Notes: generated by a model from the letters alone, not told the origin. 64,000 nt of DNA from Legionella spiritensis (GCF_900186965.1 NZ_LT906457.1:2196501-2260500); one strand, 5' to 3'. Positions 36,315-47,257 are shown, counted from the first letter of the stretch. Translations and numbers: made by a program.

Positions 36315-37688
36315 CTAACGGGCGCTATCAATATTTCGCTCCGCGATTTTTACGGCCAATTGCTGATGAATGTTATCAAATCCGCGATTACTCATGATCA
36401 AGACGGCGTCACCAGGCTTCACGATACCGGCCACATGGTGGATAATACTTTTCGTATCGGGAAATAATTGATAGGGAACATGCCGGTTCCCGGCCGGGTC
36501 GTCAAGATTGAACTGTTCCGGGCGCAGTATAAAAGCGGCATCCGCCAAAACCAGCGCCTGTGCCATATTATCGGCATGGAACCCCGAACGCATGGTATAT
36601 GAGGCGAACTCCAGTACGGCAAATATTCGTCGATGCCGCTTGCTCAGTTTCAACGCTTCAATTGTTTTCGCTATCGCCGTAGGGTGATGGGCGAAATCAT
36701 CGTAAATGGTGATGCCGTACTGCTCCGACTTCACTTCAAGACGCCGCTTTACCGGGCTAAAACCTTGCAGGGCCCCCGCCGCCGTTTGCACGTCAATTCC
36801 CGCATGGACACTGGCCGCTATCGCTGCCATACCATTCTCCATGTTGAATTGACCAATCAAGGGCCACTTGACTTTGGTAACCGGTTCATTGTGGTGCCAA
36901 ATCTGAAAAGACTCGCTGCTATCGTCAAGCACCTCCGCCCGCCACTCGGCCTGGCCGTGCAAGGCCCACTCTTCCAGTCTTGAAAAAATACCGCGTGTTA
37001 TCACGTCATTTAACGCCTTGTCATCTCGTGGTTTAAGTACAATTCCCCGGCCCGGAATAGTTTTGAGATAAAAATGAAACTGTTGCTTGATAGCTTCAAG
37101 ATTCGGATAGATATCCGCATGATCAAACTCAAGGTTATTCAAAACAGCAATTTCCGGCCGATAATGCATTAATTTGGGGCGTTTATCAAAAAAGGCGCTG
37201 TCGTATTCATCCGCCTCAATGACAAACCATTCGCCTTCTCCCAGCCTGGCGCTGGTACCAAAATTTGGTGCAACCCCCCCAATTAGAAATCCTGGTTTCA
37301 GACCTGCTTCCTCCATGATATGCGCCAACATGGATGTCGTGGTTGTCTTGCCGTGTGTCCCTGCAACCGCTATAACCCGATAGCGGGATAAAATATTGTC
37401 AGCCAGCCACTGAGGCCCTGAAATATATCGTTTGTTATGGTTTAAAACCGCCTCAATAACAGGCATACCTCGCTTGACAGCGTTCCCGACAATGACGCAA
37501 TCGGCCTGCAAGGCGAGGGAGGCGTCGTCATACCCCTCCTGCCAGATAATGTCTTTTTCCGCCAGAAGATCCGTAACGGGAGGATAACAATCCGCATCAC
37601 AACCCGTTACCTCAAACCCTGCCTCTCTGGCTAAAATAGCCAGAGCGCTCATAAATGTGCCGCCTATTCCCAAAATATGTAAACGCAT
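36315..37688 (-). CDS. mpl: UDP-N-acetylmuramate:L-alanyl-gamma-D-glutamyl-meso-diaminopimelate ligase
   Basis: Recycles the murein tripeptide by joining it to UDP-MurNAc. Mur-ligase fold: MRLHILGIGGTFMSALAILA (UDP-binding Rossmann start), AVAGTHGKTTTTSMLA (ATP loop), VIEADEYDSAFFDKRPK, LNNLEFDHADIY and YDDFAHHPTAI. 457 residues, the Mpl length; MurC would have different C-terminal motifs. I start at ATG 37688, eight bases after the preceding stop; GAGAGC precedes it. Last gene of the long unidirectional run that starts at fleS. Confidence 0.93.
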   Translation of the reverse strand: MRLHILGIGGTFMSALAILAREAGFEVTGCDADCYPPVTDLLAEKDIIWQEGYDDASLALQADCVIVGNAVKRGMPVIEAVLNHNKRYISGPQWLADNILSRYRVIAVAGTHGKTTTTSMLAHIMEEAGLKPGFLIGGVAPNFGTSARLGEGEWFVIEADEYDSAFFDKRPKLMHYRPEIAVLNNLEFDHADIYPNLEAIKQQFHFYLKTIPGRGIVLKPRDDKALNDVITRGIFSRLEEWALHGQAEWRAEVLDDSSESFQIWHHNEPVTKVKWPLIGQFNMENGMAAIAASVHAGIDVQTAAGALQGFSPVKRRLEVKSEQYGITIYDDFAHHPTAIAKTIEALKLSKRHRRIFAVLEFASYTMRSGFHADNMAQALVLADAAFILRPEQFNLDDPAGNRHVPYQLFPDTKSIIHHVAGIVKPGDAVLIMSNRGFDNIHQQLAVKIAERNIDSAR

Positions 37689-37696
37689 GATTGCTC

Positions 37697-38239
37697 TCAA
37701 CGCCCAAAAGTAACGGTTAATATATTAAATGCCAACAATCCGAAACTGGCTAAAATAGCGGTAAAATAATCCGATTCCAAGGCATTTTTGTAAATATATG
37801 CCGCAATTAAAAATTGCCAGGCCGACAATAACAACATTTTCAGTATATAAAGTAACAGAAGAAACCTCATGGAAGGCAGGCTCATATCCGCATTAACCAG
37901 TGAAGGCATAAATAACATCAACAAAAACCCGATGATGACGATAAATAAATGACTGATAATCAAAGCCGTCAATGTCTTCATCAGACGGTTTTGCTTTTTG
38001 CGGGCCAGCAACAAAATGGCCGTATAAAGATAATAGGAAAAAACAAGCAATCCCGAGGCCAGCAGGATTTTATTCAAGGCAAAACGATGGTTGAGATCAA
38101 TCATTGCCCACTGCGCGACAATAACCAGAAAATAAAACGTCATTGCCAGACAAAGAATAAATAACGAATAAGGGGTATTCCTGGGGTTCTCCCTGAAAAT
38201 GGTAACTCGCCAATATTGTTTTAGAAGTGCCAGCCACAT
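37697..38239 (-). CDS. Hypothetical multi-pass membrane protein
   Basis: 180 residues from ATG 38239 (MWLALLKQYWRVTIF); longer reading to 38317 would overlap yhdP. Five hydrophobic segments: PYSLFILCLAMTFYFLVIVA, ILLASGLLVFSYYLYTAILLL, ALIISHLFIVIIGFLLMLF, RFLLLLYILKMLLLSAWQFL and FTAILASFGLLAFNILTV. It resembles small Yip1-like or YIP-type membrane proteins in layout only, and I do not recognise a family. It lies between yhdP (26 nt) and mpl (8 nt) on the same strand, so probably co-expressed with them. Confidence 0.7.
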   Translation of the reverse strand: MWLALLKQYWRVTIFRENPRNTPYSLFILCLAMTFYFLVIVAQWAMIDLNHRFALNKILLASGLLVFSYYLYTAILLLARKKQNRLMKTLTALIISHLFIVIIGFLLMLFMPSLVNADMSLPSMRFLLLLYILKMLLLSAWQFLIAAYIYKNALESDYFTAILASFGLLAFNILTVTFGR

Positions 38240-38265
38240 AACTATCTGTCCCGAATTCCGGTCAT

Positions 38266-41200
38266 TCACTTGTTTTTTGTAAATATCCCGACCTGTTGAA
38301 CTACCGGCTGTTTCCATGGTCCTGAGATTTTATAAGTATAGGCACTGATTTTTTGCATCCCCTTGTTAATGATTTTACTGGCCAGCCAGGTGGCTATACC
38401 CGCAACGGGGCCGCCGGCTATCGTAGCCACCACTGGCAAACTGGCCGTGATATGGGGAGACACCTGCAAATCGAGATCATAAAGTTGCCTGACAATATCC
38501 AGACTCCCTTTCATGCCGGCATAGGCGACCGGTCCGTCAATATAACTGTCTTTTGTCGTCATAACACCTCGGGAAATGGTAAAATACCCTTTGAAATGAT
38601 CAAAACTGTAGCCCGAATGAGACAAATCACTGAAATCCAGTTTTAACCGTCTCGGGATGGTTTGCAAACTGAGAATACTCAATAATTTACCCAGCCCCAG
38701 TTTTTCCTCGGTTTCCTTGCTTAAATTGGTAATACGTCCGTTTTTAAACTCAATTTTTAATCCCCCAACAATGTTTGCGAGGGAGAAATCGGCAAAGGAG
38801 CCCGGCCAGCGCCCTCGAAACTGAATATTGCCTTGCGACGACTCGACAACCGGGCTGATATGCCAACGCGCAAGACTCCGCGCCAGATCGGTAATATGCA
38901 AATCCATGGTAATCTGGCTGCGATTGATCTGCCTGTCTTGCTGCCATTTACCTGTCGCAGTCAATTGATAAGATGGCGTGTTGATTTTACAGTAATCGAG
39001 AATCCAGGCACCAGGCGTGCTCGTCGCCTTCAAATTCACGCTTCCCAAATCCCACTCTCCATACCGAAAACCGGCAATGCGCAAGTTTAAATTAAGCATG
39101 TCTCTTACCTTTAGCGAAGAAAGGGTTGAACTTCCTTCCGAGACGGGCTGCTTTTCCAGAAATAATCGGGCAATATTGCCTGAAAGCGTTCTGGTGTCAG
39201 GCTGATATCGCAAATCGGCCGCAATCTGTTTTTGATCTATTTGTATTGCCCAGGCATCGCCGGATAGTTTCGTAGCCTGAAAAGTGAGATTTGCAAGGGA
39301 TTGATTGCCGATTTTTACTTTTTGCAAGCGCAGATCAACAAATCCCAACGCGTCCATTAATCCCTGGCTACTCGCGGTTTTTGGTAATGTCTCAAAAACA
39401 CGCCGCCATGTCTGCCAATCAAAAAAAGGCAGGCTGCCAACAATTTGAACGCCTTTTTGTTCTTGCCATAACGCGTCTTTCGAGCCGATACGAATCTCGC
39501 CTTTTTGCAGGCGAAACGATCCTTTATCACCGGAAAACCACAAATCACCACTTAGGCGCTGACCATAGCGGCCTCTGAGACGTAGCGCTTTTTGCAAATT
39601 AAAATCAATGTCTACCGTTAATGGCGTTTTATCCGCTGCTTTTTTTCCCAATGGTGCAGGCAAATCGATGTCTACCCCCTGAAGTGATGACGTTATCCGA
39701 AAACGATCCAGATCCGTTGGATCATCGGTCAGGATGAGAGCCCCTTCCAAATCCAGGTGGCCGTGCATCATGCTGAAAACAGCGAGATTTAACTGATCGC
39801 GTAATACTTCAATACTGGTTTTGCCCTTGATTCGAATTTCCGTTTGGGGATTTGGGGTACGGACGGATTTAATCAGGATGACAACAGGATTTTTGAGGAT
39901 ATCCGCCTTGATATTACTATCCAGGATACCTTCCTCATCAAATTGCAACGTTCCTCTCAAATCCTCCAGTTCGATATGATTAAAAGAATGATTGATTTTA
40001 AGGCGATTATTTTTGAAGGTGATATCCCCCAAAGCAAGGATATCGTCGTTTTCCGGATACAAAGGGACTTCCAGTTGCAAATCAAGACTTAGCAACCCCT
40101 GCATTTCCAATAGTTGCAACGCGGACAGTTTCTCACCAAGCGGCGAAGATAATATGTAAGGCAATGCTTTAGCGGAGTTGGTATTGACTTTGCCATGAAT
40201 TAACATAATTTCGCGGTCAAGTCCGAGATTACGTATCTGTAAATTAACCTGATCTACAAAAATTCCCTGTAAGTCGGCATACACAACATCGGCATTCAAT
40301 AGTCGTTTATTAACCTGAATGTAAGCTTCTATGTCTTTTGACATCGGCCATTTCGGGGCAAAAATCAAGTCCAGACCGCTTACATGGCCATTAATTTGAA
40401 ACTCTCCCGGTTTCGTATCAAAGGGAAAATCAGATAGGGGACCAGAAACCGTGACATCGGCAACCAGTTTATCGATACGTTCAACATCGTGTTTCAGCCA
40501 GTCGTCCAGTTTGGGTTTCAAGTGCCGGGAAGGTAAATAAACCATCCATTGCTGGGCGTTTCTAGTTGAAACGGCCGCTTTTAAACGAAGATTTCCGGCA
40601 TGATCACGGCTAACACCATCCAGTTCCCCCGAGCCGCTGAATAATAACTCCGGATGACGTAATACCATGCGTTCCATATTGATTCGCCATCCTTCCGGCA
40701 ACGCTTTCCAGCTTAAGGCACCATTTAAAGACTGAAAGGTGACGGCAGGTTTGTTCTTCGGAGTAATAACCGTATCCTCACCATCCAGTTCCAGATTCCC
40801 CTCCGACGGCTCCCAGTAGAGAACACCGGATAGATTTTCAACCCCCGGATAATTTTCCTGGGGCTGCCAGCCCAGCTTTGCAAACTGACTCAGAATATAA
40901 GCCGGACGGTTATCCGCGATCTGAACCTGAAAATTATTTAAAACCCCATGCGGTTTTGTGGCTAACAAGGTATTCAGACTTTCAGGCCACGCTATACCCA
41001 AAGTTGTCAATGATCGGATGAACACATGCCGGACATACAGATTCCAGCGATTTGTTGACCGATGATATCGCACCAGTATTTTATTTTGTGGCCAGGCCAC
41101 ACCATTTACCGTCATATTGATCTGATCACCGGACAGGCGCCACCCGTCATCCATGCTATCCCAGGCAAGATTGGACTGGATGGATTGCATACGACGCGTC

Positions 41201-42123
41201 CTGGTCGTTTGGAGATCCTGCCAGGTCAGGTTGGCGGCATCCAGTTGCCCCTGCATTTTTACAGGGCGGCCGCTTTTTAAATCAAGCCAGAAATAACCAT
41301 TCCCCCGACCTGAAAGTATCCTGTAATTTTTTTGCGGGAAAACACTCTGCCATTGGGCAGGCAGAAAATCTTCTACCGACACATAAAGCTGACCTTGCGA
41401 TTCTTGCATACTGTAAGGGTTCAGATACAAATCGGCTTTCACGTCAATCGTTGTTGGTACACGCTGCTTCAATCCAGCACTTCCTTTCATACGATAGCGG
41501 CCGCCACTTTTGGCAATCATCAGATTCAAATCATGGACAGGAATGACGCTGCCGTTTTTAAGATGGATCGGCAGGGATAATTTTTTGACAATAATTTTCT
41601 GTTGGGACAAAATCCAGGCGAGCATTGGCTGATAGGCGTCCGATGTTGCTCCGGTATCAAAAAATGTCAGTCCCCTCAATCCATTAATCCGCCAGCCGAC
41701 CTTCGTTTGACAGGCCGTAAGCTTCAATCCCTCGATATAAAGTACGCCGGGCTGGATTTGCCAATGTCGGAGTGAACTGAACAAATTAATGCCAACCAGC
41801 AATTTTTTAACCCGGACAACGTTCTTCTCCCCGTCACGTACCGTTACCTCTTTCAGTTTGACGACCGGTTCAAACCAGTACCAGCCCGTTTTCAGACTAT
41901 CGATAATGACCGGCTGGCCAAGCAAGGTTGATAAATACTGCTCCAGCGCAGGTTTATATTGTGTCGCCCATGGCGTAAGCGCTCGAACCAGGCTGGATAA
42001 CAACGCGGCGATGATTATCAGGACAGCCAGATAAATTCTGATTCGCTTAAACAATTTAATCACTGCGTTTTTTATTTTTAGTGGCAGAATTTTTACTATA
42101 CCATTGCTTTTGAGCGTACTCAT
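38266..42123 (-). CDS. yhdP: YhdP/TIGR02099-family AsmA-like protein
   Basis: Very long periplasm-facing protein (1285 residues) anchored by one N-terminal helix (IYLAVLIIIAALLSSLV). It has the AsmA-like beta-rich body typical of bridge-like lipid transport proteins that move phospholipid between the two membranes. The C-terminal portion (SQGNIQFRGRWPGSFADFSLANIVGGLKIEFKNG in outline, FDHFKGYFTISRGV, IDGPVAYAGMKGSLDI) is the most conserved. I start at ATG 42123, with AAAGGAAA upstream; this overlaps fliJ by 68 nt. A GTG at 42063, just inside the fliJ stop, is the alternative. Confidence 0.88.
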   Translation of the reverse strand: MSTLKSNGIVKILPLKIKNAVIKLFKRIRIYLAVLIIIAALLSSLVRALTPWATQYKPALEQYLSTLLGQPVIIDSLKTGWYWFEPVVKLKEVTVRDGEKNVVRVKKLLVGINLFSSLRHWQIQPGVLYIEGLKLTACQTKVGWRINGLRGLTFFDTGATSDAYQPMLAWILSQQKIIVKKLSLPIHLKNGSVIPVHDLNLMIAKSGGRYRMKGSAGLKQRVPTTIDVKADLYLNPYSMQESQGQLYVSVEDFLPAQWQSVFPQKNYRILSGRGNGYFWLDLKSGRPVKMQGQLDAANLTWQDLQTTRTRRMQSIQSNLAWDSMDDGWRLSGDQINMTVNGVAWPQNKILVRYHRSTNRWNLYVRHVFIRSLTTLGIAWPESLNTLLATKPHGVLNNFQVQIADNRPAYILSQFAKLGWQPQENYPGVENLSGVLYWEPSEGNLELDGEDTVITPKNKPAVTFQSLNGALSWKALPEGWRINMERMVLRHPELLFSGSGELDGVSRDHAGNLRLKAAVSTRNAQQWMVYLPSRHLKPKLDDWLKHDVERIDKLVADVTVSGPLSDFPFDTKPGEFQINGHVSGLDLIFAPKWPMSKDIEAYIQVNKRLLNADVVYADLQGIFVDQVNLQIRNLGLDREIMLIHGKVNTNSAKALPYILSSPLGEKLSALQLLEMQGLLSLDLQLEVPLYPENDDILALGDITFKNNRLKINHSFNHIELEDLRGTLQFDEEGILDSNIKADILKNPVVILIKSVRTPNPQTEIRIKGKTSIEVLRDQLNLAVFSMMHGHLDLEGALILTDDPTDLDRFRITSSLQGVDIDLPAPLGKKAADKTPLTVDIDFNLQKALRLRGRYGQRLSGDLWFSGDKGSFRLQKGEIRIGSKDALWQEQKGVQIVGSLPFFDWQTWRRVFETLPKTASSQGLMDALGFVDLRLQKVKIGNQSLANLTFQATKLSGDAWAIQIDQKQIAADLRYQPDTRTLSGNIARLFLEKQPVSEGSSTLSSLKVRDMLNLNLRIAGFRYGEWDLGSVNLKATSTPGAWILDYCKINTPSYQLTATGKWQQDRQINRSQITMDLHITDLARSLARWHISPVVESSQGNIQFRGRWPGSFADFSLANIVGGLKIEFKNGRITNLSKETEEKLGLGKLLSILSLQTIPRRLKLDFSDLSHSGYSFDHFKGYFTISRGVMTTKDSYIDGPVAYAGMKGSLDIVRQLYDLDLQVSPHITASLPVVATIAGGPVAGIATWLASKIINKGMQKISAYTYKISGPWKQPVVQQVGIFTKNK

Positions 42124-42532
42124 CACTTTCCTTTTGCTCAATACGGGCAAGCCTGTCCGATTGCTGCAATTTTGCTCGTTCGATCAATCGCTTCACAACA
42201 TCCTGATCCGCTTTTGCCCGCAAAAATGTTTTTTCACATTCCGAACGGCGCTTCGCCAGTTGTGCCAGATGTTGCGTTAATTGTGAGATAGCCACATCGA
42301 GTTGGGCAATAAACTCAATGCGATTGCGTATTCGATCCACGCCGCACCCCTTGTTGCCTAACGTCTGCAACTGCTGCATATATTCCTGCCTGTAATCTAA
42401 TAATTGATCAAGTTTCGCTTTGCCCTGGGCAAATTGATTGCGTACCATCGTCCAGTGCCCGGAAGCTTGTTGCGTGCTATTTTCCTTAATCGCCAATAAT
42501 TGATTTAAACGATCAATTCGTTGATTTATCAC
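42056..42532 (-). CDS. fliJ: Flagellar export chaperone-like protein FliJ
   Basis: Central stalk protein of the flagellar type III export ATPase. 158 residues, almost entirely coiled coil ([50 protein letters not shown]) with a basic C-terminus. Sequence conservation is low, so the call rests on length, coiled-coil character and its place directly after fliI, with a 4-nt overlap. Confidence 0.9.
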   Translation of the reverse strand: MINQRIDRLNQLLAIKENSTQQASGHWTMVRNQFAQGKAKLDQLLDYRQEYMQQLQTLGNKGCGVDRIRNRIEFIAQLDVAISQLTQHLAQLAKRRSECEKTFLRAKADQDVVKRLIERAKLQQSDRLARIEQKESDEYAQKQWYSKNSATKNKKRSD

Positions 42533-43890
42533 GATTTATCACCAAAACTACCCGCTAACTGCGCCAAAAGCTCCAGACTGGTTTCATAGTCAACCGATTC
42601 ATCCATGGTCTGTGAGATATAGGTACTGATTGCTTCACGAAAAACAATGGCTTTGTCCAATTCCTTGTCCGTACCTTTCGTATAGGCGCCCAATAAAATC
42701 AAATCCTTGTTTTTCTCATAAATAGATAAATATTTTTTTAATAATAACGCCTGCTGCATCTGGGTATCGGAAGCGACAGTCGGCATGACCCTGCTGATAG
42801 ACGCCTCCAAATCAATAGCGGGATACTGACCTGCTTCGGCAAGATCCCTGTCCAGGACAATATGTCCATCTAAAATGGCGCGTGCCGCATCCGCGACAGG
42901 ATCCTGATGATCATCTCCTTCTGTCAGAACCGTATAAAAAGCAGTGATGGAACCACCGCCATCCCGGCTGTTTCCTGCTCGTTCAACCAACTGCGGCAAT
43001 TTGGCAAATACGGAAGGCGGATAACCTTTGGTGGCCGGCGGCTCTCCAATAGACAGGGCGATTTCACGTTGCGCCTGGGCAAACCGGGTTAAGGAGTCCA
43101 TGAGCAGCAACACATGCTTGCCTTGATCACGAAAATACTCCGCAATACTCGTTGCAACCATAGCGCCATGTAATCTCATCAACGGACTCTCGTCGGCAGG
43201 CGCTGCAACCACTACCGCACGGCTTAAGCCCTCTCGCCCCAGATTGTGTTCGATAAACTCCTTGACTTCACGGCCCCGCTCTCCAATTAAACCGACCACA
43301 ACCACATCAGCCGCTGTAAAACGGGTCATCATACTCAACAACACTGATTTTCCCACGCCGCTGCCGGCAAAAAGACCCAGCCGCTGGCCGCGGCCTACCG
43401 TCAATAAACCATTAATAGCTCGTACACCGACATCCATAGGCACACTAATCGTTGCGCGTTGTAACGGATTAAATGGTGTGCTTGTTAACGGATAATATTC
43501 GGCGGACATCAACGCCTCACCGCCATCAATAGGAGAACCGGCGCCATTGAGAATTCTGCCAAGCAGATTCTGGTTAACCTTGACTTGCGCCGTATGACCA
43601 CTGGGGGTAATGATCATGCCGGGAGCGATACCCTGCGTCTGACCAATAGACATCAGGTAGGTTGTTTCTCCGTCGAATCCAACCACTTCCGCCTCGACAC
43701 GCTTGCTATTATTGAGCTTTACCCAGCATCGCGATCCGACCGGGTAGTGAAAACCTCTGGCCTCCAGAGTCAAACCAACGGCTCGTGTCACCTGGCCGCA
43801 GTGTAATAATCCGGAATCCGGAACGTCACGAAATCGGATTAACTCCTCCGTTAACCGGGATTTATAAATCGGACTCTTGCTACTCATCAT
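42529..43890 (-). CDS. fliI: Flagellum-specific export ATPase FliI
   Basis: Hexameric F1-beta-like ATPase that powers export of flagellar subunits. Walker [63 protein letters not shown], and [20 protein letters not shown] (family signatures). 453 residues from ATG 43890, which overlaps the fliH stop; the ATG one codon later is equally possible. Its N-terminus [12 protein letters not shown] is short and normal. The frame extension to 43923 lies inside fliH. Confidence 0.95.
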   Translation of the reverse strand: MMSSKSPIYKSRLTEELIRFRDVPDSGLLHCGQVTRAVGLTLEARGFHYPVGSRCWVKLNNSKRVEAEVVGFDGETTYLMSIGQTQGIAPGMIITPSGHTAQVKVNQNLLGRILNGAGSPIDGGEALMSAEYYPLTSTPFNPLQRATISVPMDVGVRAINGLLTVGRGQRLGLFAGSGVGKSVLLSMMTRFTAADVVVVGLIGERGREVKEFIEHNLGREGLSRAVVVAAPADESPLMRLHGAMVATSIAEYFRDQGKHVLLLMDSLTRFAQAQREIALSIGEPPATKGYPPSVFAKLPQLVERAGNSRDGGGSITAFYTVLTEGDDHQDPVADAARAILDGHIVLDRDLAEAGQYPAIDLEASISRVMPTVASDTQMQQALLLKKYLSIYEKNKDLILLGAYTKGTDKELDKAIVFREAISTYISQTMDESVDYETSLELLAQLAGSFGDKS

Positions 43891-44509
43891 CCATTTCGCC
43901 GGCATACGGAGCCAAATGAGCATGAATCAAATTCTGCAATCTCTTTTTTAAGGTGCCGTCCAGTTCCCCATGCTCACTTTTTAAATAAAAATCACCTCGG
44001 GTTAAGCCTGGATCAGCGACAAGAACGGCAAGAATATCCTTGTGTTTCTGACCAAGCTGGCCTTTAAGCCACTCAACATCGTCCGGATTCATCATCATCT
44101 GCTGGTTTTTCTTCAAGGCTGGCAATTCCTTTTTAATTTCTTCAAACAAAACCAGCAATTTCTCCGGTTGATGAGATATTTCTATACCAATACAAGTCTC
44201 GCAAATCCATAATATCGTTTTCACAATCTCCTGACTTAGCGCTTTATCGACCAACTGTACCGGATTTCGAATAAAACTTATCCAGTCTCGCAATTCCTTT
44301 TTAAGCGCCTCCATTTCGGACGCCGCCTGTTGCAAACCTTCTTCATACCCCTGGTTTTTTGCTTCATTTCGTAATCGCTCGCATTCAATCGCGAACTCTA
44401 TCTGTTCGTTCACAACCGGTGGGTCGGATTTTTCCACGGGCGTATATTCCCAAACCTGGAATTCCTTTTTACCTGATTCCTCATGAAACGGTTGAAAGTC
44501 CTTGCTCAC
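43880..44509 (-). CDS. fliH: Flagellar assembly protein FliH
   Basis: Regulator and stator-like partner of FliI. 209 residues: an acidic N-terminal part, a long helix [29 protein letters not shown], then the V-ATPase subunit-E-like C-terminal domain ([61 protein letters not shown] in outline). GYEEGLQQ matches the family AxxxG-type repeat zone only loosely. Located between fliG (95 nt gap) and fliI, in the usual order. Confidence 0.92.
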   Translation of the reverse strand: MSKDFQPFHEESGKKEFQVWEYTPVEKSDPPVVNEQIEFAIECERLRNEAKNQGYEEGLQQAASEMEALKKELRDWISFIRNPVQLVDKALSQEIVKTILWICETCIGIEISHQPEKLLVLFEEIKKELPALKKNQQMMMNPDDVEWLKGQLGQKHKDILAVLVADPGLTRGDFYLKSEHGELDGTLKKRLQNLIHAHLAPYAGEMDDE

Positions 44510-44604
44510 GGTGTTTCTCTCTTATATCGGCTTTGTTAGTGATTGTTTATTCCATGTCAGATTTTGAGTATGAACTCGATATCGGGCCAGTGGCTCGACC
44601 TGCG

Positions 44605-45594
44605 CTAGATCATTTCCTCCCCGCCTTTGGTGCCTAATGAAATTTTACCTTCCTCGGCAAGACTGCGGGCAATAGCCAAAATCTCTCTCTGTGCCTTCTC
44701 CACATCGCTGACTTTAACCGGACCCTGCATTTCCAGATCGTCACGCAACAGATCAGCGGCACGTTTGGACATGTTGGAAAATATCTGTTCTTTTACCGGT
44801 TCCGTCGTACCTTTCAGTGACAACATCAATTGTTCGGTCGTCACATCACGCAACAGTGTCTGTACACTGCGATTATCCATATCCACCAGATTCTCGAAGA
44901 CAAACATTTTGTCCTTGATTTTATCGCATAACTCCTGATCCCATTCATTGATTTTATCGAGAACGTCAGTTTCCAGAGTACCTTCCAGAAAATTAATCAC
45001 ATCAGCCACACTTTTGATGCCACCCACAGACGCCGATTTACCCATTTTCTGGCCGCTCAACTGTTTTTCAATAACCTGCCCCAGTTCAGAAATCGCTTCC
45101 GGCTTCACCGTATCGATCGTACACATTCTTAACAAGACTTCAGCCCGTTTCTCCGATGTAAAATAGCCGACCACCTCCGCCGACTGCTCACTATCCAAAT
45201 GAATCAGAATGGTCGCAATAATCTGAGGGTGTTCGTTACGAATAACATCGGCGATTAAACGGGCGTCCAGCCACTTCAGTCGGTTTAAACCACTGTCCTT
45301 GTCTGAAACCAGTATTCTGTCGATAAAGGGCATTGCCCGGTCTTCACCAAGCGCGTTGATTAAAACATTCCTTAAATAATTCTCCGCATCTACGGTCAGA
45401 CTCGTCTGTTCCTCAATCGCGTTCAGAAATTCTCCAAGCACATTTTGCATTTTGGCCTTACTGACATTACTCATGGTTGAAATGGCCATGCCAACCTTCT
45501 GTACTTCTCTCGGTTCAAGATGCTTCAAAACCTCTGAAGCGTTTTTCTCTCCCATGCCCAACAGCAGGATCGCCGCGCGTTCAATACCATCCAT
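44605..45594 (-). CDS. fliG: Flagellar motor switch protein FliG
   Basis: C-ring protein that couples the stator to rotation. 329 residues: N-domain starting ERAAILLLGMGEKNASEVLKHL; middle domain with HPQIIATILIHLDSEQSAEVVGYF (EHPQ-type motif); C-terminal torque domain with MFVFENLVDMDNRSVQTLLRDV and MSKRAADLLRDDLEMQGPVKVSDVE, which carries the charged torque residues. It begins one base after the fliF stop codon region. Confidence 0.96.
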   Translation of the reverse strand: MDGIERAAILLLGMGEKNASEVLKHLEPREVQKVGMAISTMSNVSKAKMQNVLGEFLNAIEEQTSLTVDAENYLRNVLINALGEDRAMPFIDRILVSDKDSGLNRLKWLDARLIADVIRNEHPQIIATILIHLDSEQSAEVVGYFTSEKRAEVLLRMCTIDTVKPEAISELGQVIEKQLSGQKMGKSASVGGIKSVADVINFLEGTLETDVLDKINEWDQELCDKIKDKMFVFENLVDMDNRSVQTLLRDVTTEQLMLSLKGTTEPVKEQIFSNMSKRAADLLRDDLEMQGPVKVSDVEKAQREILAIARSLAEEGKISLGTKGGEEMI

Positions 45595-45595
45595 A

Positions 45596-47221
45596 TTACC
45601 CCCGATCTACCCAGGTTTTTACAACTTGCGCTACCCGTTTCGGCTCTTTATCCACAACCTGCCTTAACAACTGCAATTGACCTTCATAATCCGTTATATC
45701 CGGCGGGAGACCCTGCCCCTGATACCCTATGGCTTTCTGTGTCGTTTCAGATTCTTCCTCCGTACGACTGGTTGCCAATGTCTTGAATAAAGGTCTGAAT
45801 ACCCCAAAAACCATACCCAGCAAAAATAATGCTCCCAGCACCTGCTTTACTACGGACCAAAACCAGTCTCGTTGCCAGAAGTGGGGAGCAGGCACCATTT
45901 CAATCGGATCCGGTTTTACAAAATGACTGTTGACGACATTAAGACTGTCGCCCCGCTCCGGATTATAGCCGATAGCGTCGGCAACCAGCGTTTTTATCTG
46001 GGTAATTTCCTTTTTGGTCAACGGCTTCATGTCCGTCTTTTTCGTTTTCGGATCAAAGACCGGTCTGTTATCCACTAAAACGGCTATGGTTAATCGTTTT
46101 ATGCTGCCGGGTTGATTTCGGGTATGGCTGATCGTCTTGTCCAGTTCGAAATTTTTAGTGCTGGCCTTGTGTATATCGCTCGCCTGAAGACTCTCTTCAT
46201 TAGTATTTTGCGTGTTATTATTGTCGTTATTGTTGCTGTTATTGTTATTAGCAGGCGCCAGATTTGGTTTCGCCGGGGGTTTGTTAGACAAGGCACCGGC
46301 CACGCCGCTGGCGTTTTCACCAACGCTGCGCTGATCCTGCACCATTTGTTCACTGCGTATGGAGGGCGACTCCGGATTATACATCTCTTGCGTTTGCTCG
46401 AACGACGTAAAATCAAGATCCGCGGAGACTTTCGCACTCACCCGTCCATAACCCAGCAATGGTGTCAGAATATCCTGAATTTTCTGGGCGTACTGGTGTT
46501 CAAGAGATTGACGATAATCCAGTAATCGTTCCGTGTTGGAAAATAAGGTGCGGCCTCCGCCTTCGCTAAGAAGCTGGCCATTCTGGTCCACAACCGTGAC
46601 CCGGCTGGAGGATAAGCTTGGAATACTTGAGGCAACCAGATTAATTATAGACGCTATCGTTTGCTTATTGAGTTCGAGACCGGAATAAACATCGATAAAA
46701 ACCGAAGCGCTGGGTTGGCGATTGTCTCTGACAAACGCGGACTCACGCGGAATGGCGAGATGTACCCGTGCGGACTTGATATCGTGAAACTGGCTGATGG
46801 TTCTGGCCAATTCGGTTTCAAGAGCCTGTTTATAGCGCGCGTTTTCCATAAACTGGCTGGAGTTAAAGGCGTTTCCGCCGGCAAAAAGCTCAAAACCGTT
46901 TCCGGTACCGTGAGGCAATCCTTCTGCCGCCAGTTTAATACGCGCATTCTGCACATCACTGGCAGAAACCATAACCATGCCATTACTCTCATCAATTCGA
47001 AAAGGTATGCGGTTGCGCTGGAGTACATCAACAACATCGGCTGAATCCCTGCTGCTGAGCTGGTTAAACAACGGCATGTAACTCGGCTCCCGTGACCAAA
47101 GCACCACCGCCACGCCGATGGCTACACTGGCTGCCAGACCCAGCATTAAGCCCAGTTGCCTGGTAATCGATAAACTTGCGAATTTTGAAGCCGCATTAGA
47201 CGCATTTTCAGCCCATGCCAT
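45596..47221 (-). CDS. fliF: Flagellar MS-ring protein FliF
   Basis: Forms the membrane ring on which the motor is built. 541 residues: membrane helix near 25-45 (LGLMLGLAASVAIGVAVVLWS), PMFNQLSSRDSADVV-like ring-building motif, LARTISQFHDIKSARVHLAIP, a low-complexity Asn-rich insert at about 330-345 (ten or more Asn), and a second membrane helix near 455-475. The C-terminal FliG-binding tail ends VAQVVKTWVDRG. ATG 47221 has AGGAG six bases upstream; the TTG at 47227 is less likely. Confidence 0.96.
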   Translation of the reverse strand: MAWAENASNAASKFASLSITRQLGLMLGLAASVAIGVAVVLWSREPSYMPLFNQLSSRDSADVVDVLQRNRIPFRIDESNGMVMVSASDVQNARIKLAAEGLPHGTGNGFELFAGGNAFNSSQFMENARYKQALETELARTISQFHDIKSARVHLAIPRESAFVRDNRQPSASVFIDVYSGLELNKQTIASIINLVASSIPSLSSSRVTVVDQNGQLLSEGGGRTLFSNTERLLDYRQSLEHQYAQKIQDILTPLLGYGRVSAKVSADLDFTSFEQTQEMYNPESPSIRSEQMVQDQRSVGENASGVAGALSNKPPAKPNLAPANNNNSNNNDNNNTQNTNEESLQASDIHKASTKNFELDKTISHTRNQPGSIKRLTIAVLVDNRPVFDPKTKKTDMKPLTKKEITQIKTLVADAIGYNPERGDSLNVVNSHFVKPDPIEMVPAPHFWQRDWFWSVVKQVLGALFLLGMVFGVFRPLFKTLATSRTEEESETTQKAIGYQGQGLPPDITDYEGQLQLLRQVVDKEPKRVAQVVKTWVDRG

Positions 47222-47257
47222 GATCAACTCCTGTCCATCTGATTGATAATTTCCCTA

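Noticed and set aside
46099-46525. Open frames on both strands in the Asn-rich part of fliF
   Set aside because: Shadow frames of the low-complexity Asn codons; fliF is intact across the region.
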